Counted from the stretch's first letter, positions 1 to 8,978 are shown. The stretch is DNA of 64,000 nt from Kumtagia sp044326205 (GCF_044326205.1 NZ_JBIRCY010000002.1:62001-126000), one strand, 5' to 3'. Notes: a model not told the origin generated them from the sequence alone. A program made the numbers and translations.

Positions 1-470
1 ATGATGTCGAAGGTGAGCAACGTCATCTCGTGGGCCATGTCCACGGTGCCGTCGACATTTTCGTAGCGCTCGGCAAAAACCTCTGTTCGCCGCAGCATCG
101 GCTCGGCGAACCCAAAGATGTGGCGCGGCGTGAACACCGGCGCCATCGCCTTGCGCGAGCGTTTCCACACTTGCCCTTCCGCCGTCAGCAGACCGTCACG
201 CAGGATTGGCCGCAGCACCTTCTGGCGCACGGTGGCCAGCTTGTAGTTTTTCGCATTGTCCACCAGCACGTGCCTTATCAGGCCGGGATCGTTGGCGATC
301 ACCAGTGGACCGCCGACGCCGTTCACGACGATCCAGGGCTGGTTGTAGGAGGGCTCGCCCCACAGTTCGAGCGGATTGCGGTAGATGATACGGATCATCT
401 CCAGCATCGACGGCGGCCGCGTGCGCGGGATTGGCGCGGGCGGGCGGAAGGGGGCGGGAGAGCTATCCAT
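1..470 (-). CDS. Cytochrome P450, N-terminal part (cut by window edge)
   Basis: Read on the minus strand from ATG at 470, the frame stays open to the window edge and gives about 156 residues. After a proline-rich start, residues such as DGLLTAEGQVWKRSRKAMAP, followed by VFTPRHIFGFAEPM, match the B-C helix region of bacterial P450s, where the W-K-R-S-R stretch binds a haem propionate. P450s are haem monooxygenases that use redox-partner electrons. The I-helix and the cysteine haem-ligand loop would lie beyond position 1, so neither activity nor subfamily can be judged. The start is preferred because the ATG at 480 in another frame stops at once. The gene points away from gyrB. Confidence 0.85.
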   Translation of the reverse strand, partial: MDSSPAPFRPPAPIPRTRPPSMLEMIRIIYRNPLELWGEPSYNQPWIVVNGVGGPLVIANDPGLIRHVLVDNAKNYKLATVRQKVLRPILRDGLLTAEGQVWKRSRKAMAPVFTPRHIFGFAEPMLRRTEVFAERYENVDGTVDMAHEMTLLTFDI

Positions 471-1299
471 CTCTGCTCATCTGTCCGGGCGAACTTGTCA
501 TAAGATAGGCGCGAGCGACATGCGACACCATGGAAACGGCGAGAATCGATTGCGATCCTCTTGCTCGCCTTGCCCGATGTCCATCACTCGTCGGTCGAGC
601 TAAAAAGGGGGATAAAAAAGCCGCTCCGCCAGTGAATTATTTTTTTCTCCTGGCGCCAATCGTTTCTTTTCAATGCTTTAGCGGACACGCCTTCGGCTCG
701 ACCCCGAAAATTTGCTGCCGCTTATCCCCGCCTCTTCGGCCTGCCTTATAATTCGGCCATCGCCCTCGCGGGAACACGGGTCATGAACCGGATGAGCGTG
801 GAGGGGACGGCGCCGGGGTGGCCACGTAACGGTGCGCGGCTTGGCAAGAGCCTTCAGACCCGGGCCCCAGATCGCGACGACAAGCCTCGGATTGAGCCGG
901 GGCGGTATCAGCGATCGGGCAAGCACGCCGGCGGGGCGCAAGGTTCGCGCCACGTTTCTAATTTTGAGAGGCTCGGCCTCGCGCCCCGCTTCCCACCTTC
1001 CATCAATGGCCAGATTGCGAAAGCAAGGCGTGGTAACGGGGAAGGCCGCATGCGTGGGGATAGTCTACTTTTGCCAACGGAAAGGTTGAAGCCTTGAAGA
1101 GTTCGTGCGGGTGGACAAACGCAAACTGTCTCAGCGAGCCGACATCCGGCGATGCGCCGCAAATCGGCGCAAATAGCCGGGAAAACAGCCGTCCGGATTG
1201 GAAAACCGGCGCGAAAACGCCTATATGTGGATGGTCAAAAAAGAGGCGCGAATCGGCGGCATTCAGCGCCTGTTTGTTTCAGTAAAACGAAAGCACTTC
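471..1299. other. Gene-free stretch between P450 and gyrB
   Basis: About 830 bases hold no gene I can support. The short open frames here, the longest 104 codons on plus at 783-1097, have no recognisable domain and no good ribosome site. Part of the stretch (about 640-765) resembles the leader of the two paralogues at 4118 and 62839 and is listed separately. The remainder presumably carries the promoters of the divergent P450 and gyrB genes. I could not place those with confidence. Confidence 0.6.
640..765 (+). promoter_or_regulatory. Promoter-like segment resembling the paralogue leaders
   Basis: A T-rich run is followed by TCTTTTCAATGC, then TATCCCCGCC, then TATAAT at 747-752. The same order of elements occurs upstream of the intact paralogue at 62839 (T-rich run, TCTTTTCAATGC, CATCCCCGCC, GATAAT), and the last two elements occur upstream of the copy at 4118. 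No copy of the protein follows here. It may be a promoter left behind, or a shared promoter type. The match was aligned by eye. Confidence 0.3.
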
Positions 1300-3771
1300 A
1301 TGAGCGACGAGCTAGACACCGGCAACGGCGGCAGCGCCGAATATGGCGCGGATTCCATCAAGGTTTTGAAGGGCCTGGATGCCGTCCGCAAGCGGCCGGG
1401 AATGTATATCGGCGACACCGACGACGGCTCCGGCCTTCACCACATGGTCTACGAGGTCGTCGACAACGCCATCGACGAGGCGCTGGCCGGCCATGCCGAC
1501 CTCGTCACGGTGACGCTCAATCCCGACGGTTCGGTCACCGTCATCGACAATGGCCGCGGCATTCCGACCGACATTCATACCGGCGAAGGCATTTCGGCCG
1601 CCGAAGTCATCATGACGCAGCTTCATGCCGGCGGAAAGTTCGACCAGAATTCCTACAAGGTGTCCGGCGGCCTGCATGGCGTCGGCGTCTCCGTCGTCAA
1701 CGCGCTGTCCGTCTGGCTGAAGCTGAAGATCCGCCGCGACGGCAAAATCCATGAGATGAGCTTTACCCATGGCGATGCCGACGCGCCGCTGAAGGTCACC
1801 GGCACCTACGAGCCGAACAAGATGCCCGGCACCAATGAAGGACGCAGCGGCAGCGAGATCACCTTCATGCCGTCGACCGACACCTTCTCGATGGTGGAGT
1901 TCGACTACGGCACGCTGGAACACCGCCTGCGCGAACTCGCCTTCCTCAATTCTGGCGTGCGCATCGTGCTCACCGATGCGCGCCATGCCGATGTGAAGCA
2001 GATCGAGTTGCTCTATGAGGGCGGGCTGGAAGAATTCGTCAAATATCTCGACCGTGCCAAGAAACCCTTGATATCAACGCCGATCGCCATCCGCGCCGAG
2101 CGTGACGGCATCGCCGTCGAGGTCGCCATGTGGTGGAACGACAGCTACCACGAGAACGTGCTGGCCTTCACCAACAACATTCCCCAGCGCGACGGCGGCA
2201 CCCATCTCGCCGGTTTTCGCGGCGCGCTCACCCGCCAGGTCACCGGTTATGGCGAAAGTTCGGGGCTGACCAAGAAGGAGAAGGTGGCGCTGATCGGCGA
2301 CGACTGCCGCGAGGGCCTGACGGCCGTGCTGTCGGTCAAGGTGCCCGACCCGAAATTCTCGTCACAGACCAAGGACAAGCTGGTCTCCTCGGAAGTCCGC
2401 CCGGTGGTCGAAAGCCTTGTCAACGAGGCGCTCGGCACCTGGCTGGAGGAGCATCCGGCCGAAGGCAAGGTGGTGATCGACAAGGTCATCCAGGCCGCAG
2501 CGGCGCGCGAGGCGGCGCGCAAGGCGCGCGACATCACACGCAAGAGCACGCTCGGCATCACCTCGCTCCCCGGCAAGCTCGCCGACTGCCAGGAGCGCGA
2601 TCCGGCCAAGTCCGAGATTTTCATCGTCGAGGGTGATTCCGCGGGCGGCTCGGCGAAGGGCGGCCGCTCGCGCCAGAACCAGGCGATCCTGCCGCTGCGC
2701 GGAAAAATCCTCAACGTCGAGCGGGTGAAGCTCGACCGCATGCTGTCGTCCGAAATGATCGGCACGATGATCGTGGCGCTCGGCACCGGCATCGGCAAGG
2801 ACGAGTTCAACGCCGACAAGCTGCGCTACCACAAGATCATCATCATGACCGACGCCGACGTCGACGGCGCCCATATCCGCACGCTGCTGCTCACCTTCTT
2901 CTTCCGGCAGATGCCGGAACTGATCGAGCGCGGCCACCTCTACATAGCCCAGCCGCCGCTCTACAAGGTGACGCGCGGCAAGAGCGTGCAATACGTCAAG
3001 GACGAGACCGCCTACGAGGAGTTCCTGATCAATTCCGGCCTCGACGAAGCGTCGTTGACGCTGGGCTCGGGCGAGGCGCGCGCAGGCCAGGATTTGCGCA
3101 CGGCGATCGACGACGCTCTGGCTGTCCGGTCGCTGATCAACGGCCTGCACTCGCGCTACAATCGCGGCGTGGTTGAGCAGGCGGCAATCGCCGGCGCCTT
3201 GAAGCCTGAGATTTTCGACGACCTCGGCCGCGCCAACGCGATGGCGGATACCGTCGCCAAGCGGCTGGACGCCATCGCCGAGGACATGGAACGCGGCTGG
3301 ACCGGCCGTACCTCGGTATCGAATGACGGTTCGGGCGGCTACGTCTTCGAGCGTGTACTGCGCGGCGTGAAGGACGTGGTGGCGCTCGACATGGCGCTGA
3401 TCAACTCGGCCGACGCGCGCGCGCTCGACCGCCACGCGCCGCGCCTCGGCGAAATCTACGGCATCCCGCCCGTTCTGCGCCGCAAGGAAACGTCCGAGAC
3501 GATCGCCGGGCCGCTGGCGCTGCTTTCCGCCATCTTCGCCGCCGGCCGCAAGGGCCTGACCATGCAGCGTTACAAGGGTCTCGGCGAGATGAACGCCGAG
3601 CAACTCTGGGAAACCACGCTCGACCCGAATGTGCGCTCGCTGCTGAAGGTCCAGGTCAACGACGCCACGGACGCCGACTCGCTGTTCGCGCGGCTGATGG
3701 GCGACGAGGTCGAGCCGCGCCGCGACTTCATCCAGGAAAACGCGCTGAGCGTGGCCAATCTGGACGTCTGA
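1300..3771 (+). CDS. gyrB: DNA gyrase subunit B
   Basis: ATPase subunit of the type II topoisomerase that introduces negative supercoils, working with GyrA as an A2B2 tetramer. The 823-residue protein has the GHKL ATPase domain (EVVDNAIDEALAG near residue 50-62, catalytic-region Asn56; DNGRGIPTD near 84; LHGVGVS near 125), the transducer domain, a TOPRIM domain (EGDSAGGSAKGGRSRQNQA near 444; DADVDGAHIRTLLLTFFFR near 518) and the terminal MQRYKGLGEMN motif. The frame opens upstream at 1198, but ATG 1300 (MSDELDTGNG) gives the normal family length; the 34 codons before it look non-coding. The insertion at about residues 600-760 is usual for alphaproteobacteria. It stands alone here, as is common in this class. 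Confidence 0.97.
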   Translation: MSDELDTGNGGSAEYGADSIKVLKGLDAVRKRPGMYIGDTDDGSGLHHMVYEVVDNAIDEALAGHADLVTVTLNPDGSVTVIDNGRGIPTDIHTGEGISAAEVIMTQLHAGGKFDQNSYKVSGGLHGVGVSVVNALSVWLKLKIRRDGKIHEMSFTHGDADAPLKVTGTYEPNKMPGTNEGRSGSEITFMPSTDTFSMVEFDYGTLEHRLRELAFLNSGVRIVLTDARHADVKQIELLYEGGLEEFVKYLDRAKKPLISTPIAIRAERDGIAVEVAMWWNDSYHENVLAFTNNIPQRDGGTHLAGFRGALTRQVTGYGESSGLTKKEKVALIGDDCREGLTAVLSVKVPDPKFSSQTKDKLVSSEVRPVVESLVNEALGTWLEEHPAEGKVVIDKVIQAAAAREAARKARDITRKSTLGITSLPGKLADCQERDPAKSEIFIVEGDSAGGSAKGGRSRQNQAILPLRGKILNVERVKLDRMLSSEMIGTMIVALGTGIGKDEFNADKLRYHKIIIMTDADVDGAHIRTLLLTFFFRQMPELIERGHLYIAQPPLYKVTRGKSVQYVKDETAYEEFLINSGLDEASLTLGSGEARAGQDLRTAIDDALAVRSLINGLHSRYNRGVVEQAAIAGALKPEIFDDLGRANAMADTVAKRLDAIAEDMERGWTGRTSVSNDGSGGYVFERVLRGVKDVVALDMALINSADARALDRHAPRLGEIYGIPPVLRRKETSETIAGPLALLSAIFAAGRKGLTMQRYKGLGEMNAEQLWETTLDPNVRSLLKVQVNDATDADSLFARLMGDEVEPRRDFIQENALSVANLDV

Positions 3772-3843
3772 GCGGGCTGCCGCTTTCTGCCCCTCGCCCG
3801 CCTGCCGGAACCCTTCCCGGCGGGCGGAGATAGAATAGCTGTC

Positions 3844-3933
3844 CGCAACGTCGGCCATGGGCGAAACCGCCGCCGCAGCCTCCTTCTCCCCGTTTTACGG
3901 GGAGAAGGTCCCGGCAGGGGATGAGGGGCGGCG
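3844..3933. repeat. Palindromic intergenic repeat, family C copy 1
   Basis: After gyrB, CTTCTCCCCGT-TTT-ACGGGGAGAAG forms a near-perfect hairpin at about 3882-3906, followed by GGCAGGGGATGAGGGGCGGC. The same arm recurs twice at 61105-61273. Just upstream, 3844-3864 is a degenerate match (CGCAAC, six bases, CATGGGCGA) to the core shared by repeats of families A and C. It may serve as the gyrB 3' end. Confidence 0.75.
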
Positions 3934-4039
3934 CCAACCCATCAAGGTTAGGCTGCCCAGTCAATGCACTGTGATTGCAAGAAAAATCGCATCCGAAGCA
4001 CTGGCGCGCAACTGCCTCTGCTCAAAATCCGCCGGCATT

Positions 4040-4117
4040 ATTACCCTCCGATTTATCCCCGCCCCTCCAACCCGCGCGATAATCCCTTCAGCCCGTGCTG
4101 GAAAGGGGGCGGCGGCG
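4040..4117 (+). promoter_or_regulatory. Conserved leader of paralogue copy 1
   Basis: TTATCCCCGCCCC, GATAAT at 4079-4084, TTCAGCC and GTGCTGGAAAGG run up to the ATG at 4118. The same string of elements in the same order precedes the GTG of the second copy at 62839. GATAAT could be a -10 box, and GGAAAGGGGG the ribosome site. The conservation extends upstream of the coding region, so either the whole unit was duplicated or both copies keep a common control. Confidence 0.5.
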
Positions 4118-5054
4118 ATGGACTGGAATGCGGCAATCGACAAGAACCGGGAGGCGCTGAAGCGTATCCTCGCCATGCTCGTCGCCATGGCCAGGCTGGG
4201 CGCCGGTGCCGAGCCTGGCAGTGGGGGCCTGTCCCCGACGTTTGCGCCAGCCCGGCCGCTCGCTTCCAGCGAACAGATTTCGGCTTATCAGCTAGACCGG
4301 GTAAAACTGTCCCCGGCACTTACGCCGGTATTCACCCTTCCCCGCCACCTCCATCGCACCATATGCAAGCTGCTGCATCCGGCCGAAGCAGCGGCGCGAA
4401 GGCTGATCATCGTGGCGGCGCGGGGCCTGACCGTATCCCTGCCGCCGCTGCGCGCGCGAAAACCGAAACCAAAAAACCCGGAGCCGCTGCTGCGCGGTTT
4501 TGGAATCGCCGTCACCCTGTCGCGGGACGATCTCAGGCGTGCCGCAGCCGCCAGGCGGGCCGCGGCCCTGCGCGCCGCCCGACCGCGCCGCTTGAGCCTG
4601 CCGCTGCTCGATCCGCTGCGGAGTCCATTCCGCGTTCATCAACGCTTTGTCCCGGCGCATGCGGCCCCCCCGCATCCTGTTTCCCAGCATCAGCGAGCCG
4701 TTTGTGCTCCCGGCGCCGCCGTCGCCCCAAGATCCAATTCACGCCGCGCGTCTGGCGCTCCGCCTCGAGGCGCTGGGCCAGGCACTCGACGACCTGCCAT
4801 GTCAGGCAAAACGCTTCGCCCGCTGGAAGGCGCGGCGCGATGCCGCGCTCGCGCATGCCAAGCAAGGCCGGGACACTGAAGGCGTTCAAAATGCAAATGC
4901 CGGCGGCAAGGCGGTCCGGTTTCGCCGCCCGTCGCCGCTGCGCTCCGGCCGCCCGCCGGGCTGGCGGCGAAAACCCACCCACGACGTCCACGAGGTTCTG
5001 GATGTCATGCACGGCCTCGCCTTCTGGGCGCTGGAGAAGCCCGACACGTCATGA
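4118..5054 (+). pseudogene. Unknown protein, paralogue copy 1, broken by a frameshift
   Basis: ATG 4118 opens a protein (MDWNAAIDKNREALKRILAM) that matches the intact 315-residue protein at 62839 along its length: LPRHLHRTICKLLHPAEAAA, RRLIIVAARGL, PLLDPLRSPFR, VPAHA. At a run of seven C (4665-4671) the frame leaves the homology, and it continues in another frame to 5054 (LRLEALGQALDDLP, RFARWKAR, RPSPLRSGRPPG, ending EKPDTS). Removing one C gives AHAAPRI, against AHAVPRI in the paralogue, and a product of 311 residues. It is therefore either a true one-base insertion, a phase-variable tract, or a sequencing error. No domain or function is recognised; the protein is rich in Arg, Pro and Ala, with an amphipathic helix-rich N-terminal half. 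Confidence 0.75.
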
Positions 5055-5202
5055 CGCTACCATTTTTCGACGTGAAAAGCTGAGCATCAGAGGCCGGTGC
5101 GAAAAATTTCGCGGCCCGGCAACGATCCGTGCCGTCAAAAAATGCCGTTGCTCATGCGTTGGCGAAATTCGCTCCTTGTTGGACAGTCGCATCGCACTTA
5201 AA

Positions 5203-5217
5203 TGATGATTATCATCA
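5203..5217. promoter_or_regulatory. Perfect 15-base palindrome, metal-regulator-like site
   Basis: TGATGATTATCATCA is a perfect odd palindrome in the AT-rich stretch between the broken paralogue and the tetR 3' end. It resembles the core of Fur-type boxes (alternating GAT/ATC). No gene start lies close on either strand, so its target is unclear and it may be a leftover. Confidence 0.3.
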
Positions 5218-5284
5218 AAAAAGCGCAGAGCCCGGCGACATGCCAGACGGCGTCAGAGATCGCAGATTGGAAACGGCCGGAGCG

Positions 5285-5860
5285 TCAGGTGCTCGCAGTC
5301 CCGGCGGGAGGCAACGCGCCGAGGCTGCCGCACAGGCTGGCGAGGATTTCCTCCGACAATTCCGGCGAAGCTTTTCCGGCACGGGCCAGCGTGAGGCCGC
5401 CGACCAACGCCGACAGAAGCAGGATCGCGCGGTCGCGTCCCGCTCCGGCCTCCTCCACAAGCGCAGCGGTCAGGGCGTCCAGATATTTCCCGATATCGGC
5501 CGCGAAGTGCTGCCTCACCAGTTCGTCGCGCTGCGGCACCGCCGCTCCCAGCGCCGCCACGGCACAGCCCCGGCCAGGGTTGTCCCGGTGTGTGGCGCTG
5601 AGATAGCGGCCGACCATCGCGGCGACCGAGGCAGGATCAGTCAGTTCGGCGATCTTGTCGGCGAAGGCGGCGTCCACGCACTCGGCCTCCAGCGCGTCCT
5701 TGGATGCAAAATGCCCGTAGAAGCCGCCATGCGTCAGCCCCGCCTCGCCGCAGACATCAGCCACGCTGACCCGATCGAAACCCTGTTCGCGGAACAGCCG
5801 CGCGCCGGCCTCGACGATCGCCGCGCGGTTTTCCTCGGCCTTTTCCCTGCTGACGCGCAT
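5285..5860 (-). CDS. TetR/AcrR family transcriptional regulator
   Basis: A 191-residue one-component repressor. The N-terminal helix-turn-helix (about residues 10-55) has the usual pattern, with EAGARLFREQGFDRVSVADV followed by GEAGLTHGGFYGHFASKDAL. The rest is the helical ligand-binding and dimerisation domain with no known ligand. It is divergent from the SDR at 6084, with about 220 bases between the starts that contain two inverted repeats, so local control of the SDR and of itself is likely. Proteins of this length with the HGGFYGHF recognition helix are a common YcdC/NemR-like group in rhizobia. The effector cannot be read from the sequence. Confidence 0.92.
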   Translation of the reverse strand: MRVSREKAEENRAAIVEAGARLFREQGFDRVSVADVCGEAGLTHGGFYGHFASKDALEAECVDAAFADKIAELTDPASVAAMVGRYLSATHRDNPGRGCAVAALGAAVPQRDELVRQHFAADIGKYLDALTAALVEEAGAGRDRAILLLSALVGGLTLARAGKASPELSEEILASLCGSLGALPPAGTAST

Positions 5861-5881
5861 TCCGCTTCCTTGGTATCATTG

Positions 5882-5903
5882 GCTCGCCGTCAATCCGGCG
5901 AGC
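5882..5903. promoter_or_regulatory. Inverted repeat upstream of tetR
   Basis: GCTCGCCG and CGGCGAGC are perfect 8-base arms around six bases, about 22 bases before the tetR start. It could be a TetR operator or a hairpin in the tetR leader. Confidence 0.4.
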
Positions 5904-6053
5904 ACCGCCAGAAACATAAGAACAGCGAACCGTTTCACAAGCGCGGTCCCAGCCGAGGGTGGATCGGCCCCGGATTCCCGCGCGATATCGAAAGACCGTA
6001 CCCGCGGCATCAGTCAATTTTGCCATCCCCACCGCCGCACGATGTCCGCGCGG

Positions 6054-6063
6054 CTCAATTGAG
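6054..6063. promoter_or_regulatory. Palindrome upstream of the SDR gene
   Basis: CTCAATTGAG is a perfect 10-base palindrome 20 bases before the SDR start at 6084, close to its ribosome site AGGAG. It is a possible operator for the divergent TetR protein, but it is short enough to arise by chance. Confidence 0.3.
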
Positions 6064-6083
6064 AGCAGACAGGAGCATCTGAA

Positions 6084-6896
6084 ATGACGACAACCAAGGG
6101 AACGGCGCTGATCACCGGCGCATCGACCGGCATCGGCGCCGTCTATGCCGACCGCCTCGCCCGGCGCGGCCACGACCTCGTGCTGGTCGCGCGCGACGTG
6201 GCCAGATTGGAACAACTGGCGGCGCGGCTGAAGGCCGAGACCGGCGTGGCGGTAGAAGTCTTGCGTGCCGACCTAAACTCACCCGCCGATCGCGCCAAGG
6301 TCGAGGAACGCCTGAAGCACGACGACATCGCCGTCTTCGTCAACAATGCCGGCATGGCCGTCACCGGCCCGACCGTCGATGCGGATATCGAGAAGCTTGA
6401 CACGATGATCGAACTCAACGTCGTGGCGGCTGCCCGCCTGGCCCGCGTCGCCGCCGGAACCTTTGCCCGCAAGCGCGCGGGAACGTTGATCAACCTCGCC
6501 TCGATCGCCGGCATCACCAACGACCGCCCCGCCGTCGGCGTCTATTACAACGCCACGAAAGCCTTCATGCTGTCGCTGAGCGAAGGCATCGAGACCGAGC
6601 TTGCGCCGCTCGGCGTGCGGGTCCAGGCCGTCCTGCCCGGCGTCACCCGCACGGAAATCTGGGAGCGCGGCGGCGTCGACATCAACCAGCTTCCCGCCGA
6701 AATCACGATGGAGGTCGACGACATGGTCGACGCCGCCCTCGCCGGTCTCGACGCGGGCGAAAGCATCAGCATCGTCTCCCTGCCTGACCATGCCGACTGG
6801 GAAGCTTTCAAGGCGGCGCGCACGGTGCTTTATCCGAACCTGTCGCGCAGCCGTCCCGCCCCGCGCTATGGGATCGGAACTGCGAAGGCTGCCTGA
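6084..6896 (+). CDS. Short-chain dehydrogenase/reductase (SDR)
   Basis: A 270-residue NAD(P)-dependent oxidoreductase of the classical SDR fold. The nucleotide site TGASTGIG lies near residues 11-18, NNAG near 90, the catalytic Ser in NLASIAG near 140 and the catalytic Tyr and Lys in YNATK near 155-159. The VARD and arginine residues after strand 2 point to NADP(H) preference (inference). AGGAG lies eight bases before the ATG. It is probably controlled by the divergent TetR gene. The substrate is unknown; TetR-SDR pairs of this sort often deal with reactive carbonyls or xenobiotics, but that is only a family tendency. Confidence 0.92.
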   Translation: MTTTKGTALITGASTGIGAVYADRLARRGHDLVLVARDVARLEQLAARLKAETGVAVEVLRADLNSPADRAKVEERLKHDDIAVFVNNAGMAVTGPTVDADIEKLDTMIELNVVAAARLARVAAGTFARKRAGTLINLASIAGITNDRPAVGVYYNATKAFMLSLSEGIETELAPLGVRVQAVLPGVTRTEIWERGGVDINQLPAEITMEVDDMVDAALAGLDAGESISIVSLPDHADWEAFKAARTVLYPNLSRSRPAPRYGIGTAKAA

Positions 6897-6923
6897 CCCG
6901 ACACGTGCTGTCCGGCGGCCGCC

Positions 6924-7976
6924 TCAGGCAGCGGCCGCCGCCTTGGCTCGCAGCAGCATGCCGAAGAGATCGCGCGGCTCGTCCGGATCGGCAAGCAAGT
7001 CGAGTTCCTCGTAGAGCCCGGTCGACTGCAACTGGTCGCGCACGTAACGCAGCGCCGAAAAATCCTCGATGGCGAAGCCTACGGAATCGAACAGCGTGAT
7101 TTGCCGGGTGCTCTTGCGGCCCTCGGTCTTGCCGGCGATCACCTGCCACAGTTCGGTAACCGGATGATCGGCGGCAAGCTGCTGGATCTCACCCTCGATG
7201 CGCGTCTGCGGCGGGAATTCGACGAAGATGTCGGAGCGCAGCAGGATATCGCGGTGCAGTTCGGTCTTGCCGGGGCAATCGCCGCCGACAGCGTTGATAT
7301 GCACCCCCGGCCCGACCATGTTGTCGGTCAGGATGGTCGCATACTGCTTGTCGGCGGTGACGGTGGTGATGATGTCGGCGCCCTCGACCGCTTCCTGACC
7401 CGTCGCGCAGATGGTGATGTCGAAACCCATTCCGGCCAAGTTTTTCGCACACTTGCGCGAGGCGCTTGAATCAATGTCGTAAAGCCGCAGCCGGTCGATG
7501 CCGAGCAGCGCATTGAAGGCGATCGCCTGGAATTCCGACTGGGCGCCGTTGCCGATGATCGCCATGGTGCGTGCACCCTTGGGCGCCAGATGTTTTGCCG
7601 CCACGGCCGACATGGCAGCAGTGCGTAGCGCCGTCAGGATCGTCATTTCGGTCAACAGCATCGGATAGCCATTACCGACATCGGCCAGCACCCCGAAGGC
7701 CGTAACGGTCTGCAGGCCCTCACGCATATTCTTCGGATGGCCGTTGACATATTTGAATCCGTAGAGCTTTCCGTCACTGGTCGGCATCAGCTCGATCACC
7801 CCGTCATGGCTGTGCGAGGCGACGCGCGGCGTCTTGTCGAACAGTTCCCAGCGCCGAAAATCGTCCTCGATGTAACCGGCAAGCTCGGTCAGGAAGCGCT
7901 CGACGCCGACGGCCAGCACCAGCTTCATCATGTGGTCGACACTGACAAAAGGAACGATGTTAAGTTTCGGCTGCAT
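6924..7976 (-). CDS. ocd: Ornithine cyclodeaminase
   Basis: Converts L-ornithine to L-proline and ammonia with bound NAD, in the cytoplasm. The 350-residue protein of the OCD/mu-crystallin family has the Rossmann site IIGNGAQSEFQAIAF near residue 140-154, the ornithine-contact region KYVNGHPKN and a C-terminal DSVGFAIEDFSALRY. It follows the arginase, whose stop at 7979 is four bases before this ATG; an upstream in-frame TTG at 7982 would overlap the arginase stop. ATG 7976 is preferred because AGGAG lies nine bases ahead. The pair arginase-OCD is the known arginine to proline route (arcA-arcB in Agrobacterium). Confidence 0.93.
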   Translation of the reverse strand: MQPKLNIVPFVSVDHMMKLVLAVGVERFLTELAGYIEDDFRRWELFDKTPRVASHSHDGVIELMPTSDGKLYGFKYVNGHPKNMREGLQTVTAFGVLADVGNGYPMLLTEMTILTALRTAAMSAVAAKHLAPKGARTMAIIGNGAQSEFQAIAFNALLGIDRLRLYDIDSSASRKCAKNLAGMGFDITICATGQEAVEGADIITTVTADKQYATILTDNMVGPGVHINAVGGDCPGKTELHRDILLRSDIFVEFPPQTRIEGEIQQLAADHPVTELWQVIAGKTEGRKSTRQITLFDSVGFAIEDFSALRYVRDQLQSTGLYEELDLLADPDEPRDLFGMLLRAKAAAAA

Positions 7977-7978
7977 GA

Positions 7979-8899
7979 TCAAAAGCTCCTCGTCGGACGG
8001 TCCATGATGCGCTTGCCCATCAGGCTGGCGGTAAGGTCGACCATCAGCGTCGCGGTTCGGCCACGCTCGTCGAGGAAGGGGTTGAGCTCGACGAGATCGA
8101 GGCTGGAGACAAGCCCACTGTCCGACAGCATTTCCATGACGAGATGCGCCTCGCGGAAGGTGGCGCCGCCGGGAACCGTGGTGCCGACAGCCGGCGCAAT
8201 TGACGGGTCGAGGAAATCGACGTCGAGGCTGACATGCAGCAGCCCGTTTTCCGCCTCCACCCGCGCCAGGAAGGCGCGCAAGAGTTTTGGAATGCCGTGC
8301 TCGTCGACGGCGCGCATGTCGTGCACGGTCACGCCGGCTGCGATCAGCGCGCGGCGCTCGGCCGGATCGACGCTGCGAAGGCCAAGCGTGCAGACCCGCG
8401 ACGGATCGACGGTCGCCGTGAGATCAGGGAAATAGCCCGAAAAGCCCGGCTGGCCGCTGGCATAGGCGAGCGGCACGCCATGCAAGTTTCCGCTGGTGGT
8501 GGTGTCGAGCGTGTGGAAATCCGGATGGGCATCCAGCCACAGCACAAACAGCGGACGCCCCTGCTCGGCGGCGCGGCGGGCCACGCCAGAGAGCGTGCCG
8601 GCGGAAATCGAATGGTCGCCGCCGAGGAAGATCGGCATTGCATCCGCACTTGCCGAATAGGCGGTCTCGGCGATGGCCGAGGTCCAGGCGGAGATTTCCG
8701 GCAGCGCCTTCAGCGCCAGATTGCCGTGGACGACACGGCGAGCGGCCAGCGGCTGGACGGCTCCGAGATCCTCCACCTCATGGCCAAGGTCGCGCAGCGC
8801 CGACACCAGCCCGGCGGTGCGCAGAGCGCTCGGCCCCATCTCGCAGCCCATGCGGCCAGCGCCGTCCTGAACTGGCGCGCCAACGATCCTGCACAGCAT
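7979..8899 (-). CDS. rocF: Arginase
   Basis: Hydrolyses L-arginine to L-ornithine and urea at a dimanganese centre. The 306-residue protein shows the three family motifs: GGDHSISAGT, DAHPDFHT and SLDVDFLDPSIAP, with the metal-binding His and Asp residues present. The frame is open far upstream, but MLCRIVGAPVQDGAGR fits the usual arginase start (M-x-C-x-I-x-G-x-PVQ-x-G) and has GGAG seven bases before it; an alternative in-frame ATG lies at 8911. It is followed by ocd in the same direction and faces an Lrp-type regulator at 9036. Together they feed nitrogen from arginine through ornithine to proline. Confidence 0.94.
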   Translation of the reverse strand: MLCRIVGAPVQDGAGRMGCEMGPSALRTAGLVSALRDLGHEVEDLGAVQPLAARRVVHGNLALKALPEISAWTSAIAETAYSASADAMPIFLGGDHSISAGTLSGVARRAAEQGRPLFVLWLDAHPDFHTLDTTTSGNLHGVPLAYASGQPGFSGYFPDLTATVDPSRVCTLGLRSVDPAERRALIAAGVTVHDMRAVDEHGIPKLLRAFLARVEAENGLLHVSLDVDFLDPSIAPAVGTTVPGGATFREAHLVMEMLSDSGLVSSLDLVELNPFLDERGRTATLMVDLTASLMGKRIMDRPTRSF

Positions 8900-8978
8900 C
8901 GAAAACTCCATCGAAGTCGGAAAGGTCTGTTTCGCTGATTGAACCAGAGATGCCTGTCGAAACGAACAGCGAAAATTG

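Noticed and set aside
783..1097. 104-codon open frame between P450 and gyrB
   Set aside because: No homology recognised, no good ribosome site and a composition like non-coding GC-rich DNA.
3797..3830. GC-rich hairpin after gyrB as a terminator
   Set aside because: The arms are imperfect and no T-run follows, so I could not support a rho-independent terminator.
2362..3858. 498-codon minus-strand open frame inside gyrB
   Set aside because: Mirror frame of gyrB with no recognisable motif.
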